A stretch of 64,000 nucleotides of DNA, taken from NCBI GenBank assembly GCA_034769895.1, contig JAWRYS010000712.1:223121-287120 (forward strand), in the 5' to 3' direction. The notes below the pieces were generated by a model, which ran no database searches, was not told where the DNA came from, and saw nothing but the letters and a program-made list of their open reading frames with translations. Source of the stretch: Magicicada septendecula. Lineage: Eukaryota > Arthropoda > Insecta > Hemiptera > Cicadidae. Shown here piece by piece: positions 22,017 to 32,463 of the stretch. A program made the position numbers and the translations under genes. How positions within the stretch are numbered: position 1 is the stretch's first letter; every line of letters starts with the position of its first letter.

Positions 22017-23656
22017 GAAATGTGACATGATGAACTTTTCATCATGTGTTCAACTTTGTGTTGGGAGTTAAGCATTTTAATAATTTTTATTTATGCAGGC
22101 GTATAGCAAAATCTGATTATCATGGAAAAGGAATAAGGCATTTTGTAATAGCAATTAACTGATTAGTTCCTGCTGTATTACCGAATCATATTACAAGACC
22201 AATTTTTGTTTAATTGAAAAGATATATTTTAACTGTTTCTTTTGGTGCAATCTGTAAATTCCATGACACACGTCCATAAAGGTTTGAAAATATGCTTACT
22301 CCAGTTTGATAGGAATAAATTCTCAAAAAACTAATACAAATTTGTTATGTCTGATCACACCAGCTATCCTGTCTATTGGCAATGAGGCTTTTATCCAAAT
22401 TTATCATATAGTATTGTGCCAAGATATTACAGTACATTTGTACTGTATACTGTAATACAGTATATTATTTGCAGACTGACAGGGTTATAAAAAATTCTGA
22501 AAGAATTGTTGCTTTTACAACACCATCCTTTATCAAGTGACTACTCAAATCTGCCAGTTTTTCACAGAAACTGAAGTTTGATGATTAGATCCATCATGAC
22601 CTAGTGATGGTCCAAACATTTCAAGGATTCTCCTGGCCTTAAAAAACTGGACTGGCCTCATTGATTGACATGACTAATGTTAAATTTACTTTGGGATACT
22701 TCCAAACATAATACAGTCTACAATAAACAAACAAAATATTATGCCTGTCTAATTTTTCCAGAACTGTATACACATAATTTGATCTGGATAGATCATTTAT
22801 TAAACAATAATACTATTTGATGCAAATAATTAAAATATCGGTATGGAGAACCATACATGGCTACCATGTTTTAAGATTTTATTTGAAATCATTTTAGAAA
22901 TGAAATATTTCCACAGAAACTACTTCTATCTTCAGCCTCAACCACAGAATTGTGATCACTAACATATATCACCTCATGTTAGCGCACTCAATTTTCACTG
23001 ATGATGGCAGTCGATGGCACTTCCGAAATATCTGGTTTTGCAGAAAACATTGGACCACGGCCAAACAGCCTGGGAAGGAATTTTATCAACAAACTACTTC
23101 AATATTGCTGATAACGTAGTACACATAAAAAATTATCCCCTCCCCTTCACCTATCATTTTCATTTATAGAAAATTATCCCCTCCCCCTACCCCTTTTCAT
23201 TTATAGATATTTCATCTACCTTTCTACAGTGGATTATTATGACCTTTTCAGGATACTTTATTTATCAAAATTAAGTACTTTACTCTTGTTAAAACAAAAC
23301 GTTGCAAGTAAACTACCCCTTCTCCTTAACCGATCTTCACCAAAATCAACAGACCTTGAGTCCTCTACAATATGCAAAAAATTATTTGAATTTGTGGGAG
23401 TTATCATTCGCCATAGACAAAATTCTACACACAGACATCTTTCTAAAAATGACTTTTCTTTATGTTTTGAGGGTAGTACAATCAGAATCAGCCCTCATGG
23501 GACACTAATTATTAGATACAATTTTTACCTTCATTTAAGCTAGCTTCCACTCACTGTGTACTTTCTCAGAGGCCATAACATGTTCTTTTTAACGTTGCCG
23601 AACATAAATTGATGTTAAATTAAAAATAAAGTAAAGGCTTAGCACCTTAAGTTTGC
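22017..23656. other. Centre of inverted repeat, no gene recognised
   Basis: The longest open frame (23229-23543) encodes a peptide without recognisable domain and is probably chance. A short tandem duplication with a unit of about 40 bp (AAATTATCCCCTCCCC, then CATTTATAG) lies at 23130-23206. Nothing else stands out. Confidence 0.5.
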
Positions 23657-23964
23657 AACGTGCAAGTTGAAGAATCTATTTAATTATTGCACTTAACTTG
23701 ATATAAGTACTGATTACATTTCAGGATTATTATTTTCAGAAATAATGTATGTAAACCAGTTTTCCCCATATAAAGTTAATTAAAATTCTTTAATGCATAG
23801 CATTCCAGGCATTTATGGTAGTATATTTGTATTACTAAATTTGAATTTACACAAATAATTCTCTTTGATTAACAGGGGTTACACACACACAAACTAAATG
23901 CTGAGCGTCCTCCTAGTATATAAATTCAGCTAAAACAGTATTCCAAACACGTACCTTGTTACTA
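23657..23964 (+). repeat. Direct repeat, copy 2
   Basis: Second copy of 21711-22016. It ends where PLE reverse-transcriptase sequence begins, at about 23960, suggesting a breakpoint shared with an insertion. Confidence 0.85.
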
Positions 23965-24480
23965 TGGTGTCTTCGACGGGTACATTGGTGTGTAAATTCG
24001 TTATGTCAAATGATGCTAATGTTGAGTTGTGTGGTATATGGATGTGTTCTAGTTTTTTGACAAGTTCTATGTTGTTTTTAACAGAAGTGTTGTTGGTTTG
24101 ATTTATATGTTTTCTAATTAGTTTATCTAGGTGTCTGGCGATTTTGTGGGAGGGTGCTTGTGTGTTATTTATCAAAGGTCAAATGGGTATATTGGGTTTG
24201 TGTATTTTTGGTAATGCGTTTAGTTTTGGGCGGTTAGGTTTAATGTGTTTTAGGTATTTTATGTTTTCTGTTTGGATTATGTATTTTGCATTATTTATGA
24301 ATTTGTTTTTGGTATTTTATTGTGGGATCTTTGGTTATTTGTGTTATATTGTTTTCGGAGAAGAATTTCTCAGTTTTATTTCTTGTTTGTTCATTATGAC
24401 TGTTGTAATTTTTATAGATACTTTTGGTGTGTTGTAATTTTGTGTTTTACATAATCTTTTGTGATTAAATCATTTGGTGT
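23960..24480 (-). pseudogene. PLE reverse transcriptase, N-terminal fragment
   Basis: The minus strand encodes, in several frames, the N-terminal half of a Penelope-type RT. A segment near 24380 contains KDPTIKYQKQIHK in a shifted frame, then ALPKIHKPNIPI, an in-frame TGA replacing an expected Arg codon, then INNTQAPSHKIARHLDK and SFDITNLHTNVPVEDT (first palm Asp). Homology stops at about 23960, where the direct repeat begins. The YVDD part is absent here, while the array copies have the complementary half. The fragment is non-functional. Confidence 0.8.
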
Positions 24481-24934
24481 AAAATGTTCCAGATTATAAA
24501 ATACACCTAACAGTTTTAACATACAATATATATAGTAACACCTCTATACATAGTAACAGGTATATCAATATGCCTGTAATCACAGGTATGGGAAAGTAAT
24601 GGCAAATCTTGCATAATCTTGTTATCAGTTATTGTTATTATTTGGCTAGTGCTATTAAATTCATATTGGCCCAAAGTGATCAAAAAGGAATTTATTATAT
24701 TTGTTTACAGTCGTCAGTGTAGATTCCAAGTGATGATTTGAAATTTATATAAATTAATTTTCACTCACATGAATGAAGTTGCAACCGTAAAGAAATACAG
24801 AATATATTTTCTATGACAGCAGACAATACAGGACACTTGTATTTTGCCTTTTATGTGTGTACATTCAGACATCATTTATTTGGACTGACTTCTGCAAGCT
24901 TGAAATCAGATACTGATAATGTTTTATGAATATT
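24481..24934. other. Stretch between PLE terminus and PLE RT fragment
   Basis: In the minus-strand sense this follows a PLE terminus and precedes the RT N-terminal fragment, so it may be the 5' untranslated part of the same PLE. No gene is visible. Confidence 0.4.
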
Positions 24935-25110
24935 AATTACTACACTTTCACATGTGAAACTTACTTTGTTTATTTTCCTCGTACGACGTTTCAGCGTGGT
25001 GTTCGCCTTCCTCAGCGAGGTATGATACAGAATGTCCGGAACTTGTAATGGTTTGTCTAGTTGGTAGGTTGTGTGGGGGAGTGTGTAGGTGGAAGGGGGT
25101 TATGTAAAAT
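24935..25110 (-). mobile_element. PLE terminus with hammerhead motif 6
   Basis: The minus strand reads hammerhead core, GTAAGT, then TTTCACATGTGAAA, the same order as the other PLE termini here. It could be the 5' terminal repeat of the PLE whose RT fragment lies at 23960-24480. It adjoins the Merlin element on its other side. Confidence 0.65.
24977..25020 (-). ncRNA. Hammerhead-like motif 6
   Basis: This is the best stem I in the window: CCTCG before the core CTGAGGA (25009-25015) pairs fully with CGAGG after the cleavage site. There is an extra A, stem II GCG/CGC around AACACCA, GAAA (24989-24992), then CGTCGTA with cleavage predicted after A. Stem III can form ACG/CGU. Confidence 0.68.
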
Positions 25111-25253
25111 TATAATCCTCAAAGTATAATATTGAATTAATTGGGATGTTTTGTTAAATTGTTACGATGGTCTCACCGATCGTCACATAGTACAGTGGAA
25201 ACCAAAATAAAACACACTTATGAATTTGCAAATTATATTTATTTTAAATTCCA

Positions 25254-26174
25254 TTGGTGTTGTTACATGCTTGTTCACTTCTTTTGTTACATTTAAATCA
25301 CTGTTGTGTTGTGATTAGCTACGATGGTAGTGTTATTAGTACAGACGAGGATGCTGTAGTTTCTTTTCTTAAAGAAAAAGATTTGGTTCACAATCCTCGT
25401 CAATGTGGTAATGGACATGATATGATATTAGCACTTGGGCAGCAACAGCGTTGGTGTTGCAATAAGAAGACTTGTCGTGAGTATAAGGTAGTTCGCAAGG
25501 ACACATTTTTAGAGGTTGTCCAAATTACTGCTGAGAACAATAATAAAATTTATTTTTGACTGGTTTGAAGGACGTAGTAGTGTGAAAAACAGTAAAAATC
25601 AACTGAAAATCGATGCCAAAACACATGCACATTGGACGGCTTACTTAAGACATATCTGTGCTGTAGACATCATGAGCAACCCACAGAAAATTGGAGGACC
25701 GAATTTAACAGTTGAAATTGACGAGAGTCTCTTTGCCAAGAGAAAAAATAATGTTGGCCGGGTGTATCCACAACAGTGGGTTTTCGGAGGATTCTGTCGA
25801 GAAACAAAGGAATGTTTCTTGTGTCGTGTCGAAGATCGGTCAGCAGCTACCCTCCTACCTCTCATAGTGGCAAATATTGAACCAGGGTCCGTTATAACGT
25901 CAGATGAGTGGCGTTCATACCGTCAAATTGTTAATTTGCCTCAACAGTACACTCATTTGACTGTAAACCATAGTTATAACTTTGTGGATCCTCAAACGGG
26001 AGCGCATACACAAGGCGTAGAAAGCATGCGGCGGTCCTGTAAACGCCAAAACGTGATTGAATGTGGTACGAGAAGGGAATGCTTAGATTCCTATTTAAGT
26101 TAGTTCATGTGGCGAACAAGAAATGCAAACCAGGATTTGTTCGAGAAAATGCTTGAAGATATAAAAAAAATATG
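25254..26174 (+). pseudogene. Merlin-type (IS1595/ISXO2-like) transposase, frameshifted
   Basis: The first frame (25254-25559) carries a zinc-ribbon-like CGNGHDM...CCNKKTC segment. A one-base indel near 25515 moves the continuation into another frame (KLLLRTIIKFIFDWFEG onward to 26103). Catalytic residues are all visible in the second frame: Asp69 in VEIDESLFAKRK, Asp130 in ITSDEWRSY and Glu169 in GVESMRRSCK. The NHSYNFVDP segment is typical of the family. The TAG at 26101-26103 is followed in frame by FMWRTRNANQDLFEKMLED, so it is a nonsense mutation; the natural end is TGA near 26174. The enzyme would excise and insert the Merlin transposon. Terminal inverted repeats could not be located with confidence. 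Confidence 0.88.
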
Positions 26175-26306
26175 AGGCCCCTTTATGATTCTTGTTTTAC
26201 ATGATTTTGGTAAGTATTATCAATTTGGTATGTTCTATTTAGAATGTGTAGTTCATAATGATATTGACTTTGAAATCATGTGCTTAGTTAATTAACTAAA
26301 TGTAAT

Positions 26307-26352
26307 TATTACACTACGACTCGGAACACAATAGTAGTGTAATAATTATATT
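26307..26352. repeat. Hairpin with 15-bp perfect stem
   Basis: TAATTATTACACTAC and GTAGTGTAATAATTA flank a 16-nt loop. It lies between the Merlin gene and the right inverted arm and could be a terminus of a small transposon or simply a fold-back. Confidence 0.7.
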
Positions 26353-27182
26353 TAGAATCAAATAATTCACAAATTTAGTAATACAAATCTACTACTGTAA
26401 ATGCCTGGAATGCTATGCAGTAAAGAATTTTAATTAACTTTATATGGGGAAAACTGGTTTACATACATTATTTCTGAAAATAATAATCCTGAAATGTAAT
26501 CAGTACTTATATCAAGTTAAGTGCAATAATTAAATATATTTTTCAACTTGCACGTTAAATAGATCCCTTCTCCTTCACTTACCAGGCACATAAGGGAAGC
26601 TCTAAACCATGAACTGTCCCAATAGTGAATGCTACAATGAGATCTTTAGAGTCTGTATCACTTTCTTTTGAACTTCTAAATACAAGATTTCTTGGAACTG
26701 TGTAGAGTGGGATCAGTGGAGTAACTTGTGGATGGGGGTATCAGGGGATCAATTCCCCTGTAGAACTATTCGAAATTTCCGCAGAATTCCATAATTTCCT
26801 AAGTAGACCCATTTCTAAGCCAGTTTTGTTTGTACAAGTAATACTTATAAATAATTATAGAAATAAAAGTAATTATAATATTGTAACGTTATGTTTTTCC
26901 CTTACATAAAATAGGCCCCAACTTAAACCATTTCATGACCATGATACATGAAGAACAAAATACTAAGTCATTAACTAAATTGTATACTATAAATATTGTC
27001 TGAGATAATAAAAAGAGATAAGAATAATGGGGTAATGAAACTGATAAGAACATTATCAATAAGAAGATTTTACTCCAGTAAACTGCATTAAAAATTTAAA
27101 AAAAGATAAAACCTATACTCCATACTGCAGTAATAAACTGGATACTCAATAAAGAAAATTATTAATTCAATAATTAGTTTCT

Positions 27183-28890
27183 AAGTACTAAAATAATGAA
27201 ATCAAATTTTATTTATGATTATGAATAGAATAATGTAAATCAAAAAGAGTGTTACAAAAATGTAATAATAAAACAACAATAAAGCTAAATGTAAGCCTAC
27301 AAGTAAGGTTATGTAACATTATAATGTTTTAAACAACAGAAAGAACAAAAAAGCATTGTAAAAATCCATGAATTGTAAACAGAAGGTGAAAACTACTGAT
27401 GAAGTAGTAAATAAGCTTATAATAGCTAGATAATAATGGTTATAATTTGAATTATAACATGAAGAAGAAGAGATATGAGAAACTAAAACTTGTCAATAAT
27501 TGTATGTAAAAAGAACAGTTTTAATGTAAACTTATCAAAAAAACTATACTGTATAAATAATACTAGAATCGTTATTATTAGAATAATATTCTAGTAAGGA
27601 AGATATGATTAACCAATAAGTATAAACAAAGTAAATAATGAAACAAGATACATGGACTAAACCTTCAGAATACTGATAGTGAAGATAATAACAACTAGAA
27701 TAAGTAAGAAAACCAATATTAAAAGACAAACTATGTTGTCAAAGCTTCAGTAAATTGTAAAGAATTTTTTAGAATAATGATGTAATAGGAAGAAACATGT
27801 ATTTTCAAGGTACGAATGAAATTAAGGGTCAATATCATAGGCAAATGAGCCTAGAACATATGTTATGTTATTCATAGTTAATAATTGTTAAGTTATGTCA
27901 TTATTATTGTAGTGAAAGTTGAATAAGGGTATCAAGAACAATGTAAAGTAATTGTCTCATAGCAAAAGTAATTATTTTAAACGTATGAAAGAAACTAAGG
28001 TGTCCACTACAATGGGCCAGTAGGCCCTATACCTGAATAACTTATTTCTACTATTTGTAAACAATTACGGTACTGCTAATAATTGTCATTATTAGTGTAA
28101 CAAAAGTGAAATCCAAGGATCAAGAACAATTTAGAATAGTTGTCTTGTATTAAAAACAAGAATTGTTAAAATATGAAAAAATAATGTTCAAACTATAATA
28201 GGCCAATATGCCTAGACAAAATTATGTATGTTAATTGTAAGAAATTATTATTGATTTTTGTCATTAGTATTGTTGTAAACGTTGTAAGGAGTTGTGATCA
28301 GTTATATCACAATAAAGTTAAGTAATATTATTAGAAGAAAGAGAATTAGGATGTCAGGAACCCAGGTTGTGTTATGCCTAGTTAACCAAACATGACTTTT
28401 ATAAATTGGGACATTATTAATTACTGTAAATAATGTTACACTCAATGGTTAGTAAGTAAATATCATTCTTTAATTTTCTTAATTCTTAACCTCATATTAT
28501 GGGTACAAATGTAGCATATGACTACTTATAAGTAATTTTACTAATGAAAAGTCATTTTAAAAAAGAGAATTGTGTCCATGTTAACAGCAAAGATGACTAT
28601 TACTGAAGCTCTGAGAACTGTCATATGATAATGGGATGACAGTGTATTAGGTAGAATAATCAACAACTTATTAAGGCACACTGTAAGGAGGTATGTTTTA
28701 ATCATTTTGCACACATCATTCCAGAAGTCTGTTCTAAAAACAATTATAATCACACTGCTGTTTCAACAGTACTAATAATGCAGCATGGCAAAATTTAAAC
28801 CATTTTTATTGATCTGAAAGTTTGTTTCAAGCTGAGTATACCAAACATGTTTGTAATAGGTTTATAATTTAAGATGTGAAGTATATGAAG
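27183..28890. mobile_element. 1.7-kb insertion in right arm (or deletion in left arm)
   Basis: The left arm reads ACTAGTAAAGGCAAACTAAT without interruption. In the right arm the corresponding AATTAGTTT and CCTTTACTAG are about 1.7 kb apart. The extra DNA is AT-rich and non-coding, with a degenerate tandem repeat in its middle. No terminal repeats or target duplication were seen. Confidence 0.6.
27820..28400. repeat. Degenerate tandem repeat, about three units of 180-200 bp
   Basis: Shared words recur in order: an AGGC...GCCTAGA/AGGCCC segment, TGTCATTATTA(T/G)TG, a GTAAAAGTTG-like word, ATCAAGAACAAT and AATTGTCT. Copies are strongly diverged. It is non-coding. Confidence 0.5.
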
Positions 28891-29032
28891 CCTTTACTAG
28901 TACCTGTTCATTAGACAACAAATAATAACTACAATTTCCATTAATTTTGTTAATGTTCTTTGCCATTCATTATTTAGTTATTTCTTTACTGTCAGGAAAA
29001 GTTCTGATGTAATTTCAGTACGTGTTATTTTT

Positions 29033-29035
<3 letters not shown>

Positions 29036-29080
<45 letters not shown>

Positions 29081-29102
29081 CCCCCCCTCTCTCCCCCCTC
29101 TC
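29036..29102. repeat. (CT)n microsatellite with C-runs
   Basis: About 20 CT repeats are followed by alternating C-runs and CTCT. It is the mirror of the GA tract in the left arm and has expanded relative to it. Confidence 0.95.
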
Positions 29103-30463
29103 ATTGTTATTTATTGAAAAAACATAAAAAACTGACACTCCTCTGTATGTGTCCACATTGCATACAATTAAAAAAATTAAAAACATACTTGTGATCTTGC
29201 AAAAGAGGATCAGTCCTCTGTGTGTTTTAATGATAATTAGTTAATCAATGAACATGTCATGGACAACAAAATGCAAAAATTTACAAATGAATAATGAAAA
29301 CACAAAGATTAAAAACTAATAAGAAATCATTATAGACATAAAGAAACAAATTAGTAAGATTTATTAATGAATCAAAGGAATTCAGAAATTCAACTGATAA
29401 TCACACATTAGTACATAGTGTTACTAATTTCACAATTCCACAAAATTTGTAATTATTGGATAGTGAACATTGGATTTCAATATAGTAAGCATACACATAT
29501 TAATTTTAAGCACGTTTTACAAATAGTGAATGGAAAAGAAAATAAATACACGATTTCTACTTTCTTAAACTGAAAACAAGAAATTCTTTTGAGTTAGTGT
29601 AACGTGTTGTGTTACTGTAAGACAGAGCAGTGCTGTTAGTGTACTAATTAAGATGCATTAAATGTATAAATGAAGCTAATGAGTTATTCTTAGATGACAT
29701 CATTAATCTTATTGGTAATGGTGTAAAAGCCTTCCCACAGCGGTTGCAGGTTTGGGCTGATTTCTTTCTTCCTTATCATGTTATAGAACTAAGCCTGGCA
29801 GCAGGTGTGAGCCCTGAAGAAATTGCAACCAGTCTTCATCTTTGTATTTGCCAAAATAAAGTTGTTCTGAGCCAGGTCATGTAAATTCAGGTTAGGCCAA
29901 GTTGCTCATTAGACTTTGTCTAAATTTTAAAGATATAAAGTGTTGATAAAGATTTTAGGACAGTACATTAAAAACATTGTTTGCACATATGAGTAGGAAG
30001 CAGATGTATTAATATAATATGTTACCCAACAAGATACAGGAACAATTATGTATATTTAATTAAGTAGTTAGTGGACTTAAAACCTGCAGTTGAAACTCCA
30101 GTTTTTATAAAACAAATAGGGAGAGAATTGAAGATTTGATGTTTGTAAATGTTATATCTATTTTCTTCACAAGTAACTAATGGCTGGTTATTTGTAATCA
30201 CGTTTTCTTATAATGTATGTTGTTAATGACCTTTTTTTAAGGGTATGAAAAAACAACAGATATTGGTATTTGAAAAAAGGTGAATTTTATTGGTACATAC
30301 TAAAGTATAGAGTCAAAATTGTTTCTATTCATTAACAAAGGTCCGTACTGTAATAATTTTGTGTGTAATATACAAACATTCTTTAATATGTTTATGAGAT
30401 TCTCCCAATTTTATTTATTATATATATAAACTTTCACATATGAACTTACTTTTTTTATCACTT

Positions 30464-30506
30464 CCCCATACGTTTCGAGGTGATGTGCCTCTTCCTCAGT
30501 GGGAGT
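30464..30506 (-). ncRNA. Hammerhead-like motif 7
   Basis: Minus strand: CTCCCA before the core CTGAGGA (30493-30499) pairs with TGGGG after the cleavage site (stem I of 4-5 bp). There is an extra A, stem II GAGG/CCTC around CACATCA, GAAA (30473-30476), then CGTA with cleavage predicted after A. GTAAGT and TTCATATGTGAA follow downstream. Confidence 0.65.
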
Positions 30507-30537
30507 AAATACTGAATGTCATTTTACATAATAACGG

Positions 30538-31620
30538 TTATGGACTATAGGTGTGTGTGGTGGGGGTTGATGGTGGGAGGGAATTGGCGCTGAGGTTCAA
30601 ATTGTGTGTTTGGATCAGTGTATCGAATAGTGTATGTGATCTATAATGTAATTGTTCATTTAATATGTTGTTTGGTTGTAGTGAGTGATATCTGTATATT
30701 TCAAATTGTTCAGCTGTGTTTAGTTTTCTACTTTTAGGTAAGTAGTGTAATATTTCCATGTTGTGTTATATGTTTGTGTAACTGTGGTTTTCGTTTTGTA
30801 AATGTGTGGCAAATGTGGAATGTATGTAGTTTGTGGTGAGGGCTTTTAAATGTTCTGAAAATCTGGAGGAAAAAGATCTTCCCGTCTGGCCGATGTAGAA
30901 TTGGTGACAATCATTACAATTTAATTTATATACCCCTGTTTTGCTGTATGTGTCTGTGTCTTTGTTAGTATTATTTATGTGTTTCCTAATGGTGTTGTTA
31001 GTTCTGTAGGCTACTTTATAATTATGTTTTCTAAATGTGTTTGCAATTTTGTGCGTATTGGAATTGTAGTATGTAAGTGTTGTGTATTTACTGGGTTGTG
31101 TGCTGTTGGTCTGATGTGTTTTACTTTTTGTGTTTAGGATGCGTTTGTATAGTTTATTTATTAATTCGGGGTTGTATCCATTTTTGACTGCTATATATTT
31201 CATTGTGTTTAATTCTTCTTGGTAGTCATGTGTGTTTAGGGGTGTTGAAGTGAGCCTATGGAGCATGTAGTTGAAAGCTGCATGTTTGTGTTGAGTTGGG
31301 TGGTTGGATGAGTTATGTATGACCATGTCTGATGTGGTGGGTTTCCTGTATACTTTGTATGTGTGTGTGTTGTTTATTTTGGTGATTGTAAGGTCTAAGA
31401 AGTTTATGCTATAATTTAGTTCTATTTCAAGCGTGAATTTTAATTTATGGTGTATAGTGTTAATGTATTTGTGGAAATTTTCTATTTGTCTTTTGTTGCC
31501 GTTGTAGAGGAGTAAAATGTCATCAACATACCTGTGCCAATATATTATTTTATCAGTGTATTTGTTATTGTTCAGTATGTGTTCCTGTTCTATGGTGCGT
31601 ATAAATATCAGGCCAAATAA
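30538..31620 (-). pseudogene. PLE RT C-terminal part and GIY-YIG endonuclease, array copy 1
   Basis: The minus-strand frame enters from the junction near 31620 with RT palm sequence (IYWHRYVDDILLLYNG near 31530, then INFLDLTITK) and passes through the thumb/linker to a GIY-YIG nuclease: GVYKLNCNDCHQFYIGQTGR with the downstream Arg and His of that fold. In PLEs this nuclease makes the target-site break used for primed reverse transcription. The N-terminal RT half with the first catalytic Asp is absent. A TAA replaces a Glu codon (near 30764) and cuts off the C-terminal 74 residues, which still read in frame to 30538. Confidence 0.85.
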
Positions 31621-31930
31621 TTGGCAACGTGGGTATTGGTAGTTTGCAGTTAGATTGGATTCGTTCTAGTTCAGTCTGGTTTATTAGGGAGATGTTTGAC
31701 CCTGTGTCTATCATCATGATGGTTATCGATCCATTTACTGTGGCCTTTATGTGAACTATTTCATGGTTGATTCTTGGCAGCTGGTTGTCCTCTTCTTCCA
31801 GGAGTTCTTCTCTTATGTTTTTTAGATAATTATTTGAGACAATAGTTATAATTTTATGATGGTTTCGTCGCGTCATTTGTCTTAGTAACCCAAGTGATTG
31901 GTCATGTGAAGGGCGTTCCTTGGTTCTCAC
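31565..31930 (-). pseudogene. Retropepsin of family A element, array copy 1
   Basis: About 120 codons reach the junction with PLE sequence. The catalytic motif IDTGSNISLIN (Asp near residue 75) is intact, preceded by HIKATVNGSITIMM. The frame is open upstream of the apparent GTG start and overlaps the preceding frame at the slippery site 31942-31948, so it is expected to be reached by -1 frameshifting. It is truncated before any reverse transcriptase; beyond residue 100 the sequence is PLE-derived in the wrong frame. Confidence 0.75.
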
Positions 31931-31938
31931 TGACCTTG

Positions 31939-32463
31939 TTAGTTTAAATCTTGTGGTCCGGTGTTGGCACGATTATCTGACTGGGTTGTCGCTGGTTTAT
32001 TTACGAGTTCTGGTCGAATAATCATGTTGTTTCCTGACGCTTCAGTGGTCCTATTTCCTTTAAATTGATCATTGCTTGAGATTGATGCATTATACCAGGA
32101 GTTTGCCGGTGTATTCGGGCAGTACCTCCTCTGGTTTGGCTGACACCTTCCATTAATAAAGTTGACCTGTCGCCAATCATCTCTGGTTCGGTTATTCCCA
32201 TTTCCCTTATTGTACTGATAATTCGGGTTGTAATTGTTACTGTGGTAATTAATTTGGGTGGCCGTTAGGACGTTGGTTTGGTCCATTTCCTCGGTAATTA
32301 TTATTATTTTGATTGGTTCCGTTATATGGTGGATTACCCTGATTGTAATTTGGGTGGTTGCCCCTATATTGATTGTTGTTATTATTCCAGTTTGGGTCAC
32401 CTTGGTTGTTATTCTGGGGGTTGTTATTTGATGGGTTGTAACTCGGTGGGTTACGGTTCTCAT
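31939..32463 (-). CDS. Linker frame between gag and protease, copy 1
   Basis: This frame overlaps the gag end (32249-32463) in the +1 phase and continues to TAA 31939-31941. The part beyond gag (DDWRQVNFINGRC, CPNTPANSWYNAS) is Asn/Gln-rich and compatible with a nucleocapsid-like tail. The overlapping part is probably a shadow of gag. To join gag to this frame requires a +1 shift or an old indel, identical in all three copies. Function is unknown. Confidence 0.5.
   Translation of the reverse strand: MRTVTHRVTTHQITTPRITTKVTQTGIITTINIGATTQITIRVIHHITEPIKIIIITEEMDQTNVLTATQINYHSNNYNPNYQYNKGNGNNRTRDDWRQVNFINGRCQPNQRRYCPNTPANSWYNASISSNDQFKGNRTTEASGNNMIIRPELVNKPATTQSDNRANTGPQDLN
31942..31948 (-). 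promoter_or_regulatory. -1 frameshift heptamer T TTA AAC, copy 1
   Basis: In the upstream frame the codons read GAT TTA AAC TAA, so the heptamer sits directly before the stop. Slipping back one base continues as CTA ACA AGG into the protease frame. The same arrangement occurs in copies 2 and 3. Confidence 0.7.

Larger units (their letters stand above)
26371..30420 (-). repeat. Right arm of large inverted repeat
   Basis: Reverse complement of 19594-21897, interrupted by extra sequence at about 27183-28890. It ends abruptly at CCCAATTTTATTT (30420), where the PLE/array sequence begins; in the left arm the homologous sequence continues past this point, so the array side interrupts the arm. Confidence 0.85.

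Noticed and set aside
23229..23543. 104-codon plus-strand frame
   Set aside because: No domain, repeat or codon-use signal; likely chance in AT-rich DNA.
24144..24454. Plus-strand frames of 60-97 codons rich in Phe/Leu/Cys
   Set aside because: Antisense of the PLE reverse-transcriptase fragment.
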